NCBI RefSeq assembly: GCF_002798405.1
Contig: NZ_PGGV01000007.1
Coordinates: forward strand, 1-64,000
Direction of reading: 5' to 3'
DNA from: Glycomyces xiaoerkulensis
GTDB taxonomy: Bacteria; Actinomycetota; Actinomycetes; Mycobacteriales; Micromonosporaceae
Length of the DNA: 64,000 nt
Shown in pieces: positions 27,627 through 36,126 of this stretch. Under the pieces are notes generated by a model that had not been told where the DNA came from, made no database searches, and saw nothing but the letters and a program-made list of their open reading frames with translations. A program made the translations under genes and the position numbers. Position 1 is the first letter of the stretch. Each line of letters starts with the position of its first letter.

Positions 27627-29153
27627 ATGAGCCTCGAGAAGACCCTGTGGCGAGGCGGCCGCGTCCTGAGCCCCACCAGCCCCGACGCCACCGCCCTCCT
27701 CATCGAGGGCGACACCGTCGCCTGGATCGGCACCGACCGCGACGCCCCGAGCGCCGACCGCACCGTCGACCTCGCCGGCGCCCTGGTCACCCCCGCATTC
27801 ATCGACTCCCACACCCACCTGGCCGGCACCGGCGCCTCCCTGACCGGCCTGCACCTGGCCGACGTCGGCTCGGCCTCCGAACTGCTGAAACGGGTCGCCG
27901 ACCACGCCGCAGGCCTGCCGACCGACGCGGTCGTCCTCGCCGGCGGCTGGGACGAGACCACCTGGGACGACCCCGCCCTGCCCAGCCCCGAAGCGATCGA
28001 GCACGCCGCCGGCGGGCGCCTGACCTACCTGTCCCGAGCCTGCGGGCACACCGGCATCGCCGGCCCCCGCGTCCTGGCCGAACATCCCCGGATCGCCGCC
28101 GACGCCGACGGCGTACTCACCCGGGAAGCGCACCGGTCCGCCCGCGGCCTGCTGGGCGCCGCCACACCCCTCGCCCAGCGGCTCGACCTCGTCCAAGCCG
28201 CCCTCGACCGCGCCGCGAGCCTCGGCGTCGCCGCCGTCGTCGAGCACGCCGTCCCGGTCGCCACCGACCCGGGCGTCGAAGCCGAATTCACCGGACTGAT
28301 CGACCTCGGCGCCCGCCCCGGCAACCCCCTCGTCCACGGCTGGTGGGGCGAACTGTGCGCCGCCGAGAAAGCCCGCGAACTCGGCGCCCACGGCTGCGGC
28401 GGCGACCTGTCGATCGACGGCTCCCTCGGCGCCCGCACCGCCTACCTCCGCGAGCCCTACCGCGACCGGCCCTCCACCAGCGGCGCCCGATACCTCACCG
28501 CCGAACAGGTCCGCGACCACCTCGCCGACTGCCACCGCCACGGCCTGCCGGCCGCCTTCCACGCCATCGGCGACGGCGCCATCGCCACCGTCCTCGACGG
28601 CCTCGACCTGGCCGAGCCGACCATCGGCCTCGACGACCTCCGAGACGCCCGCCACCGCATCGAACACGCCGAACTGCCCGACACGGCCCTGACCGGCCGC
28701 ATGGTCCACTACGGCACCCACGCCTCGGTCCAGCCCGCCTTCGACGCCGCCTGGGGCGGCCACGACGGCATGTACGCCGCCCGTCTCGGCGTCGCCGCCG
28801 CCTGGGAATCCAACCCGTTCGCCGCGATGGCCGGCGTCGGCGTCCCGCTCGCCCTCGGCTCCGACGCCCCGGTCACCCCCATCGACCCCTGGGGCGCCGT
28901 CCGCGCCGCCACCGGCCACCACAACCCCCGATCGCGACTGTCGCCGACCGCGGCGTTCACCGCCGCCACCCGCGGCGGCTGGCGCGCACTCGGCATCGAC
29001 GACGCCGGCGCCCTCGCCCCCGGCATGCGGGCCCACCTCGCCGCCTGGGACACCCCCGCCACCGAACTCACCGAGCTGAGTGACCCCGAACTCCCCGTAC
29101 CCGAGTGCGTGCTGACCGTCGCCGACGGACACCCGGTGCACGCCACCTTGTGA
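27627..29153 (+). CDS. Amidohydrolase (YtcJ-like metal-dependent hydrolase)
   Basis: A 508-residue TIM-barrel hydrolase of the YtcJ/amidohydrolase-3 group. The metal motif is FIDSHTHLAG (about 54-63); later motifs are AFHAIGDGAIATVL, RIEHAE and LGSDAPVTPIDPW, whose aspartate is the catalytic one. The substrate is unknown; family members hydrolyse amides or formamides. ATG at 27627 has GGGAGG directly before it and GACAAT 7 nt before it. It starts 13 bases after the transporter operon and may be co-transcribed, which would suit hydrolysis of an imported compound; this is inference. Confidence 0.9.
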   Translation: MSLEKTLWRGGRVLSPTSPDATALLIEGDTVAWIGTDRDAPSADRTVDLAGALVTPAFIDSHTHLAGTGASLTGLHLADVGSASELLKRVADHAAGLPTDAVVLAGGWDETTWDDPALPSPEAIEHAAGGRLTYLSRACGHTGIAGPRVLAEHPRIAADADGVLTREAHRSARGLLGAATPLAQRLDLVQAALDRAASLGVAAVVEHAVPVATDPGVEAEFTGLIDLGARPGNPLVHGWWGELCAAEKARELGAHGCGGDLSIDGSLGARTAYLREPYRDRPSTSGARYLTAEQVRDHLADCHRHGLPAAFHAIGDGAIATVLDGLDLAEPTIGLDDLRDARHRIEHAELPDTALTGRMVHYGTHASVQPAFDAAWGGHDGMYAARLGVAAAWESNPFAAMAGVGVPLALGSDAPVTPIDPWGAVRAATGHHNPRSRLSPTAAFTAATRGGWRALGIDDAGALAPGMRAHLAAWDTPATELTELSDPELPVPECVLTVADGHPVHATL

Positions 29154-29241
29154 CCTGCGAATTCGCAACGACCGCAGCGGATGCGAGAAAAATTGCCGGG
29201 CCAAAATTCCGACCCGGTTGACGCCGACGGCACCGATTGGC

Positions 29242-29469
29242 TTACGGTGGTCTCGTCCTCGGCGATCGACCCGGAACCGGGCGCTCGCCGAACGTCGGGG
29301 GCGACTCGACTTGCTTTGCTCCCACGCAGACTGGACAAGACGGCAACGCGGCCGCATTGCCGTCGGCGGCCAGGTCCAGATCGCGGGGGTCGGCGGAGGA
29401 GGCGAGCCGGTCGCCGGTGGTGGACCCGCAGCAGACGCAGGTGATCCCTAGACAACAACTCGCCGTCAC
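29242..29469 (-). CDS. Possible small Cys-rich (zinc-ribbon-like) protein
   Basis: A 75-codon minus-strand frame from GTG 29469 to TAA 29242. It encodes GITCVCCGS near the N-terminus and LPSCPVCVGAKQ in the middle, i.e. two CxxC-like knuckles about 35 residues apart that could bind zinc. About 85 percent of codons in the core end in G or C, and the amino-acid mix looks natural, unlike the other frames here. No ribosome site or TANNNT box is visible before the start, so the exact start is doubtful. It is divergent from lnt. The family is not recognised. Confidence 0.4.
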   Translation of the reverse strand: MTASCCLGITCVCCGSTTGDRLASSADPRDLDLAADGNAAALPSCPVCVGAKQVESPPTFGERPVPGRSPRTRPP

Positions 29470-29671
29470 TCAGCCAGAGGGCTGCGGGTTGGTCCGAAGA
29501 TCACCGGCCGACGCCGCAGGGGACACCGGCCGTACAGGGACTGGGAGAAACCCGTGCGAGGGGCGTAGCGCAGACACGGCTACGCCCCTTTGCCGTCCCC
29601 GCGGGTAGGCTGGAAGCCCCTCCCTCGCGGCCCGCTCGGCGCCGCGAGCCGCAGCACGAAGGAGCACCTCC
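29470..29671 (+). other. Long leader before lnt ending in a terminator-like hairpin
   Basis: The lnt-proximal gap shows no reading frame I trust. A strong hairpin ends 81 bases before the lnt start (listed separately). A possible -10 TACGGT (29243-29248) with TTGACG (29218-29223) lies farther upstream. The arrangement could be an attenuated leader or the end of a small RNA. I could not match it to a known riboswitch. Confidence 0.35.
29560..29591 (+). terminator. Intrinsic-terminator-like hairpin upstream of lnt
   Basis: Perfect 10-bp arms GGGGCGTAGC (29560-29569) and GCTACGCCCC (29579-29588) enclose a 9-base loop and are followed by TTT. No plus-strand gene ends close by: the amidohydrolase stop is 400 bases upstream. 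It is therefore either a distant terminator, the end of an unannotated RNA, or an attenuator for lnt. Confidence 0.7.
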
Positions 29672-31312
29672 TTGGCCACCGTCATCGACCGCGACGCCGC
29701 CGAACCACCGCAGGACGCTCCCAGCCGCCGCCGCGGACTCACCACCGACTCGCCGCTCGGGCCCCGCCCGACCCTCCCGGTCGCCCTGGCCCTCGCCGCC
29801 GCCTCCGGCGGCCTCGCGGTCCCGGCGTTCCCACCGCTGGGCTGGTGGCCGCTGGCCGCACTCTCGGTAGCCGGACTCGGCGCCGCCGTCCACCGCCGCC
29901 GCGCCCGCGCCGGCCTCGGCCTCGGATTCGCCTACGGCGCGGCGTTCTTCCTGCCCCTGCTGGCGTGGACCTCCACCCAGGTCGGCCAGTGGCCCTGGAT
30001 CTTCCTGTCCGCCCTCGAAGCGATCGGCACCGCCCTGCTCGGCGCCGCGCTCGCCGCCTGCTCGCGCCTGATCGACCGGCACCGGTGGACCTGGGCGCCG
30101 ATCACCGGCCTCGCCTGGGTCGCCCAAGAAGCACTGCGCGATCGCCAACCGTTCGGCGGCTTCCCCTGGGGCCGCCTCGCCTTCAGCCAGGCCGACGCCC
30201 CCACCGCGGCCGCGGCCTGGCTCGGCGGCGCCCCCCTGGTCACATTCCTGACCGCCCTCACCGGCGGCCTCCTCCTCACCGCCCTGTGGCGCCGCCCGGA
30301 CCGGCGCCGGACCACCGCCTTCGTCGCCGCCGCCGCGGCCGCCACCATCGCCCCCGCCGCACTCCCCATCGGTACCACCGCCCCCGACGGCGAACCGGTG
30401 AACGTCGCCGTCGTCCAAGGCAACGTCCCCCGCCTCGGACTCGACTTCAACGCCCAGCGCCGCGCCGTACTCGACAACCACGCCGAGGCCACCATCGACC
30501 TGGCCGACGACGTCGCCGCAGGCCGCGCCGAACGCCCCGACCTGGTCGTCTGGCCCGAGAACGCCGCCGACATCGACCCGCTGGCCAACCAGGACGCCTA
30601 CGACCTCATCAGCCGGGCCGCCGCCGAGATCGGCGTCCCCATCGTGCTGGGCGCCATCGTCGACGACGGCGAGCACCGCTACAACATGAGCATCGTCTGG
30701 GATCCCGCCGAAGGCCCCGTCCACACCTACGCCAAACGCCACCCGGTGCCGTTCGCCGAATACGTCCCCCACAAAGGCTTCTTCCGCACCGTCGCCGGCT
30801 GGATCGACCCGCGCATGGCCGACGGCATCGACTCGGTCGCCGGGTTCGAGCCCGGCGACGAGCCCGGCGTCGTCGAAGTCGGCGACCTCACCCTCTCCGG
30901 CCTGATCTGCTTCGAGATCGCCTTCGACGCCGAAACCACCGCCTCGGTCCGCGACGGCGCCGGACTCCTGGCCGTCCAGACCAACAACGCCACCTTCGAC
31001 AACGCCGAAGCCCACCAGCAGCTCGCGATGGTCCGGCTGCGCTCGATCGAGCACGGCCGCGACGGCCTGATGGCCTCCACCGTCGGCGTGTCGGCCTTCA
31101 CCGACCACACCGGCGAGACCCACCAGGCCACCGACTTCAACACCGCCGCGGTGATCCAACAGGACCTCACCCTCTCAGAGCGGTCCACACCGGCCACGCA
31201 AGCCGGTATCCTCCCAGAAGCAGTCCTCACCGGCGCCGCCCTCGCCGCCCTGGCGGCAGCGGCGGCACCGCACCTCCGGCAGCGTCGAGCCGACCGCCGG
31301 CCCGAGCCATAG
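29672..31312 (+). CDS. lnt: Apolipoprotein N-acyltransferase Lnt
   Basis: A 546-residue membrane enzyme that adds the third acyl chain to lipoproteins. Six to seven membrane helices lie at about 30-235, then the nitrilase-like domain with the Glu-Lys-Cys triad: E in VVWPENAAD, K in YAKRHPVPFAEYVP, C in GLICFEIAF. A last membrane helix is near 515-535. The start is TTG at 29672, behind GAAGGAG at 8 nt. In M. tuberculosis the equivalent protein is fused to polyprenol-phosphomannose synthase; here the two are separate, neighbouring genes. Lipoproteins in this window include the amino-acid binding protein and the FKBP. Confidence 0.94.
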   Translation: MATVIDRDAAEPPQDAPSRRRGLTTDSPLGPRPTLPVALALAAASGGLAVPAFPPLGWWPLAALSVAGLGAAVHRRRARAGLGLGFAYGAAFFLPLLAWTSTQVGQWPWIFLSALEAIGTALLGAALAACSRLIDRHRWTWAPITGLAWVAQEALRDRQPFGGFPWGRLAFSQADAPTAAAAWLGGAPLVTFLTALTGGLLLTALWRRPDRRRTTAFVAAAAAATIAPAALPIGTTAPDGEPVNVAVVQGNVPRLGLDFNAQRRAVLDNHAEATIDLADDVAAGRAERPDLVVWPENAADIDPLANQDAYDLISRAAAEIGVPIVLGAIVDDGEHRYNMSIVWDPAEGPVHTYAKRHPVPFAEYVPHKGFFRTVAGWIDPRMADGIDSVAGFEPGDEPGVVEVGDLTLSGLICFEIAFDAETTASVRDGAGLLAVQTNNATFDNAEAHQQLAMVRLRSIEHGRDGLMASTVGVSAFTDHTGETHQATDFNTAAVIQQDLTLSERSTPATQAGILPEAVLTGAALAALAAAAAPHLRQRRADRRPEP

Positions 31313-31320
31313 GAAGCACC

Positions 31321-32106
31321 ATGACCACCACACCGGACCCAGCGACCGGCACCGAGCCGGGCCCGGCCATCGTCGCCATACCCACCTACAACGAGCGCGA
31401 CAACCTCGAGACCACCATCGAAGCCGCACTGACCGCGACCGGCAAGGCCGACCTGCTGATCGTCGACGACAACTCGCCCGACGGCACCGGCGAGATCGCC
31501 GACCGCATCGCGGCGGCCGACGACCGCGTCCACGTGCTCCACCGCCCCGGGAAACGCGGCCTCGGCGCCGCCTACCTGGCCGCCTTCGACTGGGCCGGCG
31601 AACACGGCTACCGCGCCGTGGTCGAGATGGACGCCGACGGCTCCCACGACCCCGCCGACCTGCCGCGCCTGCTGGCCGCGCTCGCCGACGCCGACCTGGC
31701 GATCGGCTCGCGCTACATCCCCGGCGGCCGCGTCCGCAACTGGCCGTTCCACCGCCTGGCACTCTCGCGCGGGGCCGGGATCTACACCCGCCTGATGCTC
31801 GGACTCGACGTCCGGGACGTCACCGCCGGCTACCGCGCCTACCGACTCGACTCGCTGCACAAGCTCCAACTCGACACGGTCACCTCGGTCGGCTACTGCT
31901 TCCAGATCGACCTGACCTGGCGGGCGGCCCGCTCCGGCCTGGAGATCCGGGAGATCCCCATCACCTTCACCGAGCGCCGCGCCGGCGCCTCCAAGATGAA
32001 CCGCGCCATCACCGTCGAGGCACTGCGCAACGTGACCAAGTGGGGGCTCGCCCACCGCGCTCGCCGACTCCGGCACCGCTTCGGCCGTGGCAGGATGGAA
32101 CGGTGA
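31321..32106 (+). CDS. ppm1: Polyprenol monophosphomannose synthase
   Basis: A 261-residue GT-A glycosyltransferase of family GT2 (DPM1-like) that moves mannose from GDP-mannose to polyprenyl phosphate, feeding lipoglycan and protein mannosylation. Motifs: AIVAIPTYNERDNL, LLIVDDNSPDGTG, the metal-binding DADGSHDP, GSRYIPGG and the acceptor-side FTERRAGASKMNR. The ATG at 31321 has GGAAGC just upstream and lies 8 bases after lnt. Its stop overlaps fxsA (GTGA). There is no C-terminal membrane domain, so it may rely on Lnt for membrane location, as shown for the split Ppm proteins of fast-growing mycobacteria. Confidence 0.95.
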   Translation: MTTTPDPATGTEPGPAIVAIPTYNERDNLETTIEAALTATGKADLLIVDDNSPDGTGEIADRIAAADDRVHVLHRPGKRGLGAAYLAAFDWAGEHGYRAVVEMDADGSHDPADLPRLLAALADADLAIGSRYIPGGRVRNWPFHRLALSRGAGIYTRLMLGLDVRDVTAGYRAYRLDSLHKLQLDTVTSVGYCFQIDLTWRAARSGLEIREIPITFTERRAGASKMNRAITVEALRNVTKWGLAHRARRLRHRFGRGRMER

Positions 32107-32609
32107 CAGACCAACGGCCACCCACCGAACCACCGCGGGCCCCCTATCCGATCCGGGTGGCGCTGGCGGCCTGGGTGGTCGCCGAGGCCGCCGCGTTCTT
32201 CGGCCTGGCCTATCTGATCGGCTTCTGGTACACCGCGCTGGTCTTCGTCGCCACCACCTTCGTCGGCCTCGTGGTGCTCCAGTACGCCGGCGCCAGGTCC
32301 CTGGCGGCGGCGCGCGAGTACCTCAACTCCGGCGGCGACCCCACCCGGGAACCGCCGAACGGCTACGCCGTAGGCGGGGCGGTGGCCCTGATCGTCCCCG
32401 GCTTCGTGACCGACCTGCTCGGCCTGCTCCTGCTGTTCCCGCCGACCCGGCTGCTGTTCCGCGGCCTGGGCCGGTACCTCGCCGCCCGCACCCCGCAGGT
32501 GCGGTTCGGCCAGCGCGGCGACGTCATCGACGGCGAGGTGGTCGACGAACGCGACGACGAACCGGGGGGCGGCCCGGGACACGAAAAAGGGCCCCGGACC
32601 ATCGAGTGA
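32103..32609 (+). CDS. fxsA: FxsA family membrane protein
   Basis: A 168-residue membrane protein of the FxsA family, with about three hydrophobic helices (22-64 and 92-112) and the family signature GGAVALIVPGFVTDLLGLLLLFPPTR. The C-terminal 45 residues are charged and cytosolic. E. coli FxsA is known for relieving phage T7 exclusion, but the general function is unclear. The GTG at 32103 overlaps the ppm1 stop by four bases, so it is in the lnt-ppm1 operon. The end of the gene doubles as part of a terminator hairpin serving the convergent rbpA. Confidence 0.9.
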   Translation: MTDQRPPTEPPRAPYPIRVALAAWVVAEAAAFFGLAYLIGFWYTALVFVATTFVGLVVLQYAGARSLAAAREYLNSGGDPTREPPNGYAVGGAVALIVPGFVTDLLGLLLLFPPTRLLFRGLGRYLAARTPQVRFGQRGDVIDGEVVDERDDEPGGGPGHEKGPRTIE

Positions 32610-32618
32610 CCGGGGCCC
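32584..32618 (-). terminator. Intrinsic terminator of rbpA, overlapping the fxsA stop
   Basis: Arms GGGCCCCGG (32589-32597) and CCGGGGCCC (32610-32618) pair perfectly over 9 bp. Read on the minus strand the hairpin is followed directly by TTTTT (32584-32588), the classical intrinsic-terminator form. The fxsA stop (32607-32609) lies in the loop, so the same hairpin may also end the lnt operon from the other side. Confidence 0.8.
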
Positions 32619-32649
32619 GCGAGCCGTGGCCTGCCACGGCGACGCCTCG

Positions 32650-32991
32650 TCAGTTCTCGCCGCGGCGGGCGCGCATCTCCTGCAGTCGCTCGTCGAGGAT
32701 CTCCTCGAGCTCCTCCATCGAGCGGCGCTCCAGCAGCATGTCCCAGTGGGTGCGCGGCGGTTTGCTCTTCTTCGACTCCGGCTCGTCGCCGTCGACGAGT
32801 TTGGCCGTCGTCCCGTCCAGGCGGCACTCCCACGTCAGCGGGATCTCGGCCTCGACGGCGAAGGGCACCTCGAAGCGGTGGCCCCGCGGGCAGACGTAAT
32901 CGCGGGTCTGGCGCGGTGCCAGCTCCGTGTTCCGGTCCGATTCGTAGCTGACGGCGCCGAGACGCGAGCCCCTCAGCATTCTGTCGCCCAT
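32650..32991 (-). CDS. rbpA: RNA polymerase-binding protein RbpA
   Basis: A 113-residue actinobacterial transcription factor that binds RNA polymerase and primary sigma factor and stabilises the open complex. The N-terminal tail (MGDRMLRGSRLGAVSYE) enters the polymerase cleft. The core domain has Cys residues in VCPRGH and TWECRLD. The C-terminal helix (HWDMLLERRSMEELEEILDERL) is the sigma-interaction domain. The ATG at 32991 has AGGGGA just upstream; an open frame extends farther but without homology. From memory, rbpA lies beside ppm1 and fxsA in mycobacteria too, so the neighbourhood supports the call. Confidence 0.96.
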   Translation of the reverse strand: MGDRMLRGSRLGAVSYESDRNTELAPRQTRDYVCPRGHRFEVPFAVEAEIPLTWECRLDGTTAKLVDGDEPESKKSKPPRTHWDMLLERRSMEELEEILDERLQEMRARRGEN

Positions 32992-33030
32992 GTTCCCCTG
33001 CACTTTCCTCGAGCACTTTGTAGCCCTGAC

Positions 33031-33055
33031 AACGCTCTTGTCCTGGTCGGACTCC
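33031..33055 (-). promoter_or_regulatory. Candidate sigma-R/ECF-type promoter of rbpA
   Basis: On the minus strand GGAGT (33051-33055) and GTT (33031-33033) are separated by 17 bases, close to the GGAAT-N18-GTT consensus of the thiol-stress sigma factor that controls rbpA in Streptomyces. One base of the -35 and the spacing differ, so this is tentative. The predicted leader is about 35 nt. Confidence 0.35.
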
Positions 33056-33134
33056 CCGCCGATCACGCCGAATTGCGGGGTTGGCACTGTGTCGACGCCG
33101 CGGCCGGGCCGTTTCCATCCCGGCGTCGACCCTC

Positions 33135-33187
33135 AAGTGTGACGCGGCGGGGCCGCGACCGCCATGGTCGTCCCCTTGAAGTGTGAC
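33135..33187. repeat. Two copies of AAGTGTGAC upstream of rbpA
   Basis: AAGTGTGAC occurs at 33135-33143 and again at 33179-33187, 44 bases apart in direct orientation, between the rbpA promoter and the end of the transporter gene. The second copy is embedded in AGTGTGACACA, which has a GTGTCACAC dyad on the other strand. It could be an operator pair; nothing else supports this. Confidence 0.3.
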
Positions 33188-33226
33188 ACAGCACCGCCTC
33201 ATCGCCGTCACGGCGATCGCGTGGCC

Positions 33227-34576
33227 TCACAGCCGGTGCGGCGGCACGTTCCCGACCGCCTCGATCGCGCGGCGCATCGGCACCAGCGCCAGCAGCACCA
33301 AACCCAGCGCGAAGAAGACCACCAGACCCGCCACGCCGGCCCGCATGCTGCCGGTGATCTGCACGACCAGGCCGAACATGAGCGGACCGATCCAGGAGGT
33401 GCCCCGGTCGGCGATCTGGTATACGCCGAAGTAGGCCGCCGACTTGCCCGGCGGGATCAGTTGGGAGTACAGCGACCGCGACAGCGCCTGAGTGCCGCCC
33501 ATGACGCAGCCGAGGCCGATCCCCAGCGCCAGGAACGGCAGCACCTCCCGCTCGGGCAGCCAGTAGGCGCCGACCACCACCCCGCACCAGCCGACCAGGC
33601 CGAGCATCACCGTCTTGTAGGCGCCGATGCGGACGGCGATCTGCTTCATCGCCAGCGCCCCGCCGAAGTTGACGAACTGGACCAGCAGGATCGCCATGAC
33701 CAGCGAGTCGGCCCCCAGATGGAGCTCCTGGTCCCCGTAGGTGCCCACGAGCGCCAGCACCGTCGAGATCCCGTCCGAGTACAGCAGGAACGCCGCCAGG
33801 AACAGCAGCGTGTACGGGTAGTGCCGCAGTTCGGCCAGCGTCGATCCCAACTGCCGCAGCAGCGACACGCTCGTGTCCACCACCGGCCTGCGGTCCGGCA
33901 GGCGCACGAGCACGAACACCGTCCAACCGGCCCACCACAGCCCGGTGGCCGCCATCCCGTACTGGACCGCCGTCAGCTCCGAGACGCCCAGCCGCTCGGC
34001 GAAACTGATCGAAACCAGGTTGAGCAGCAGGAACACGGCCGCGGCCAGGTAGGCGAACGCCCAGCCCACCGACGACATCCGGTCGCGGTCGTCCGGGGCG
34101 GCCAACTGCGGCAGGAACGAGTCGTAGACCACGATCGAGCAGCCGTAGGCGATGTTGGCGGCGAGGATCAGGAACGCGGCCAGTCCGTACTGGCCCGAGC
34201 CGGCGCCGATGAAGACGAACGCGAACACCAGCGCCGACCCGGTGAAAGCGAAGCCGGCCAGCATCCGGCGCTTGCGGGGGCTGCGGTCGGCCGCTGCGCC
34301 CACGATCGGCAGCAGCACTACCGTGATCAGCACCGAGGCCGACGTCGTGTAGGCCCACAGCGAACCGATCGGCACCGCCGCGCCGAGCATGTCCACCTGG
34401 ACGCCGGAGCAGTCCTCGGCGCACCCGGCGGCCACCGACGCCAGACGGGTGAGGTAGACCGTTCCGAGAACGGTCATGACGGTGGTGATGAACGGCTGAT
34501 TCGCCCAGTCATAGGCGTACCAGCCGAGCCGTTCGCGGCGTGTCGAACCGAACTGTGAGTCCGAGGGCAGGGGCAA
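33227..34576 (-). CDS. UMF1-type MFS transporter
   Basis: A membrane transporter of the major facilitator superfamily with about 12 helices, matching the UMF1/Atg22-like group by its N-terminal WYAYDWANQPFITTVMTVLGTVYL. Cargo is unknown; eukaryotic relatives export amino acids from vacuoles. I place the start at TTG 34576, giving 449 residues with the usual short N-terminus and a GCGAG motif upstream. ATG at 34642 would add 22 residues of low-complexity sequence and cannot be excluded. The gene is divergent from the Hsp70-like gene. Confidence 0.85.
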   Translation of the reverse strand: MPLPSDSQFGSTRRERLGWYAYDWANQPFITTVMTVLGTVYLTRLASVAAGCAEDCSGVQVDMLGAAVPIGSLWAYTTSASVLITVVLLPIVGAAADRSPRKRRMLAGFAFTGSALVFAFVFIGAGSGQYGLAAFLILAANIAYGCSIVVYDSFLPQLAAPDDRDRMSSVGWAFAYLAAAVFLLLNLVSISFAERLGVSELTAVQYGMAATGLWWAGWTVFVLVRLPDRRPVVDTSVSLLRQLGSTLAELRHYPYTLLFLAAFLLYSDGISTVLALVGTYGDQELHLGADSLVMAILLVQFVNFGGALAMKQIAVRIGAYKTVMLGLVGWCGVVVGAYWLPEREVLPFLALGIGLGCVMGGTQALSRSLYSQLIPPGKSAAYFGVYQIADRGTSWIGPLMFGLVVQITGSMRAGVAGLVVFFALGLVLLALVPMRRAIEAVGNVPPHRL

Positions 34577-34749
34577 GGTGGATCTCGCTTTCCAAGTCCA
34601 GGCGGTGGGCGGGCCGACCGAGCTCGCCGCGCTGCCGACCATCCTGCCACTGCGGCCGTGAACGCGGGCCGACGACCGGATGAACGCCGAACGGGTCGCG
34701 ACGGCGGTGTCGGTGACCAGTATGGTGTGGGCAGACAAGGAGTTCTCAC

Positions 34750-36108
34750 ATGCACGTGCTTGGAATCGACTTCGGGACCTCGAACACCGTCGCCGTGCTC
34801 CGCTCGGCCGACGGCCGCGTCCGACCGCTGCTGTTCGACGGCGCCCCGATCCTGCCCTCGGCGGTCTACTACAACTCCGACGGCCGCATGCTCGTCGGAC
34901 GCGACGCCGAGCGCAACGCCCGCATGGACCCGGCGCGGTTCGAGCCCAACCCGAAGCGCCGCATCGACGACGGCTCGGTGTTCCTGGGCACCTCCGAGAT
35001 CCCGGTGCCGCAGGTGTTCGCCTACGTGCTGCAGCAAGTCGCAGTCGAGGCGCAGCGCCAGGCCGGGCAGATGCCCGGGCAGGTCCGCCTGACCCACCCG
35101 GCGCGGTGGGGCGAACGCCGCCGCTCGATCCTGGCCGACGCCGCGCGCCTGGCCGGACTGCCGCAGCCGCAGCTCATCCCGGAGCCGGTCGCCGCGGCGT
35201 CCTATTTCACCTCCGTGCTGGGCACCGCGGTCCCACCCGGGCGCAGCCTGGCGATCTACGACCTCGGCGGCGGCACCTTCGACGCGACCGTGGTGCGCCG
35301 CACCCAGACCGGTTTCGAGGTGCTCGCGGAGGAAGGCATCGGCGACGTCGGCGGCCTGGACTTCGACCACGGCATCGTCGAGCACCTCGGCACGACCTAC
35401 GGCAAGTCCCACCCCGAGGACTGGCGGCGCCTGCTCAGCCCCGCCGACGACCGCGACCGCCGCTACCGGCGCATGCTCTATGAGGACGTCCGCGGCGCCA
35501 AGGAGACCCTCTCGCGCACCGCCAGCGCCGACATCCACCTGCCGGCGCTCGAGGTCGACGCCCACCTGACCCGCGCCGAGTTCGAGGACATCGCCCGGCC
35601 GCCGCTGGAGCGGACCGTCGACTGCCTGCAGCGGGCGAACTCGGCGGCCCGGTTGAACGCGGCCGACCTGGTGGGCATCTTCCTGGTGGGCGGCTCCTCG
35701 CGCATTCCGATGATCTCCCAGTTGATCCACACCAAGCTGGGCGTGCCGCCGCAGACGTTCGAGCAGCCCGAGACGGTCGTGGTCGAGGGTGCGGTGCGCG
35801 CCTCCACCGGTCCGTCCCCGGCCGAGTCCTCCCCGTCCGGCCCGACCTCGGGCGGCCCGGTCTCGCCCTCGCCGGCCCCGGGAGCCATGGGCGGCGGGCC
35901 GCGGCCGCCGGCCCCGGCGCCGAACATGCTGCCGCCGCAGACGCCGGTGCAGCCCCAGCAGTCGGCGCCGCAGACGATGGCCCGTCCGCAGCAGGTCCAG
36001 CCGGGCAGGCGCCCGCTGCTGCAAGAGCCGGCGGTGCTGTTCACCGGCGCGACCGTGGTGATCCTATTCGTGGTGTTCTTCGTGCTGCTGGCGACCATCC
36101 TGAACTGA
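34750..36108 (+). CDS. Hsp70-like ATPase with C-terminal membrane anchor
   Basis: A 452-residue protein whose first 345 residues are an Hsp70/actin-type ATPase domain (GIDFGTSNT at 5-13, YDLGGGTFDATVV, VGGSSRIPM). The usual beta-sandwich substrate-binding domain and helical lid are missing. Instead there is a Pro/Gln/Ser-rich linker (about 355-420) and one hydrophobic helix at the very end (about 432-450). It is therefore not DnaK but an actinobacterial membrane-tethered Hsp70 variant of unknown client. ATG at 34750 has AAGGAG 7 nt upstream; TATGGT (34721-34726) is a likely -10. Confidence 0.88.
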   Translation: MHVLGIDFGTSNTVAVLRSADGRVRPLLFDGAPILPSAVYYNSDGRMLVGRDAERNARMDPARFEPNPKRRIDDGSVFLGTSEIPVPQVFAYVLQQVAVEAQRQAGQMPGQVRLTHPARWGERRRSILADAARLAGLPQPQLIPEPVAAASYFTSVLGTAVPPGRSLAIYDLGGGTFDATVVRRTQTGFEVLAEEGIGDVGGLDFDHGIVEHLGTTYGKSHPEDWRRLLSPADDRDRRYRRMLYEDVRGAKETLSRTASADIHLPALEVDAHLTRAEFEDIARPPLERTVDCLQRANSAARLNAADLVGIFLVGGSSRIPMISQLIHTKLGVPPQTFEQPETVVVEGAVRASTGPSPAESSPSGPTSGGPVSPSPAPGAMGGGPRPPAPAPNMLPPQTPVQPQQSAPQTMARPQQVQPGRRPLLQEPAVLFTGATVVILFVVFFVLLATILN

Positions 36109-36126
36109 GACCGGCGGCCGGAACGG

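Noticed and set aside
29470-29671. Possible known riboswitch before lnt
   Set aside because: I looked for cobalamin, TPP, ydaO, SAM and glycine-type conserved boxes and found none. Only unassigned hairpins remain.
33166-33198. Ten-codon leader peptide upstream of rbpA on the minus strand with AAGGGG before its ATG
   Set aside because: Too short to judge, the ATG context is ordinary, and nothing suggests attenuation between it and rbpA.
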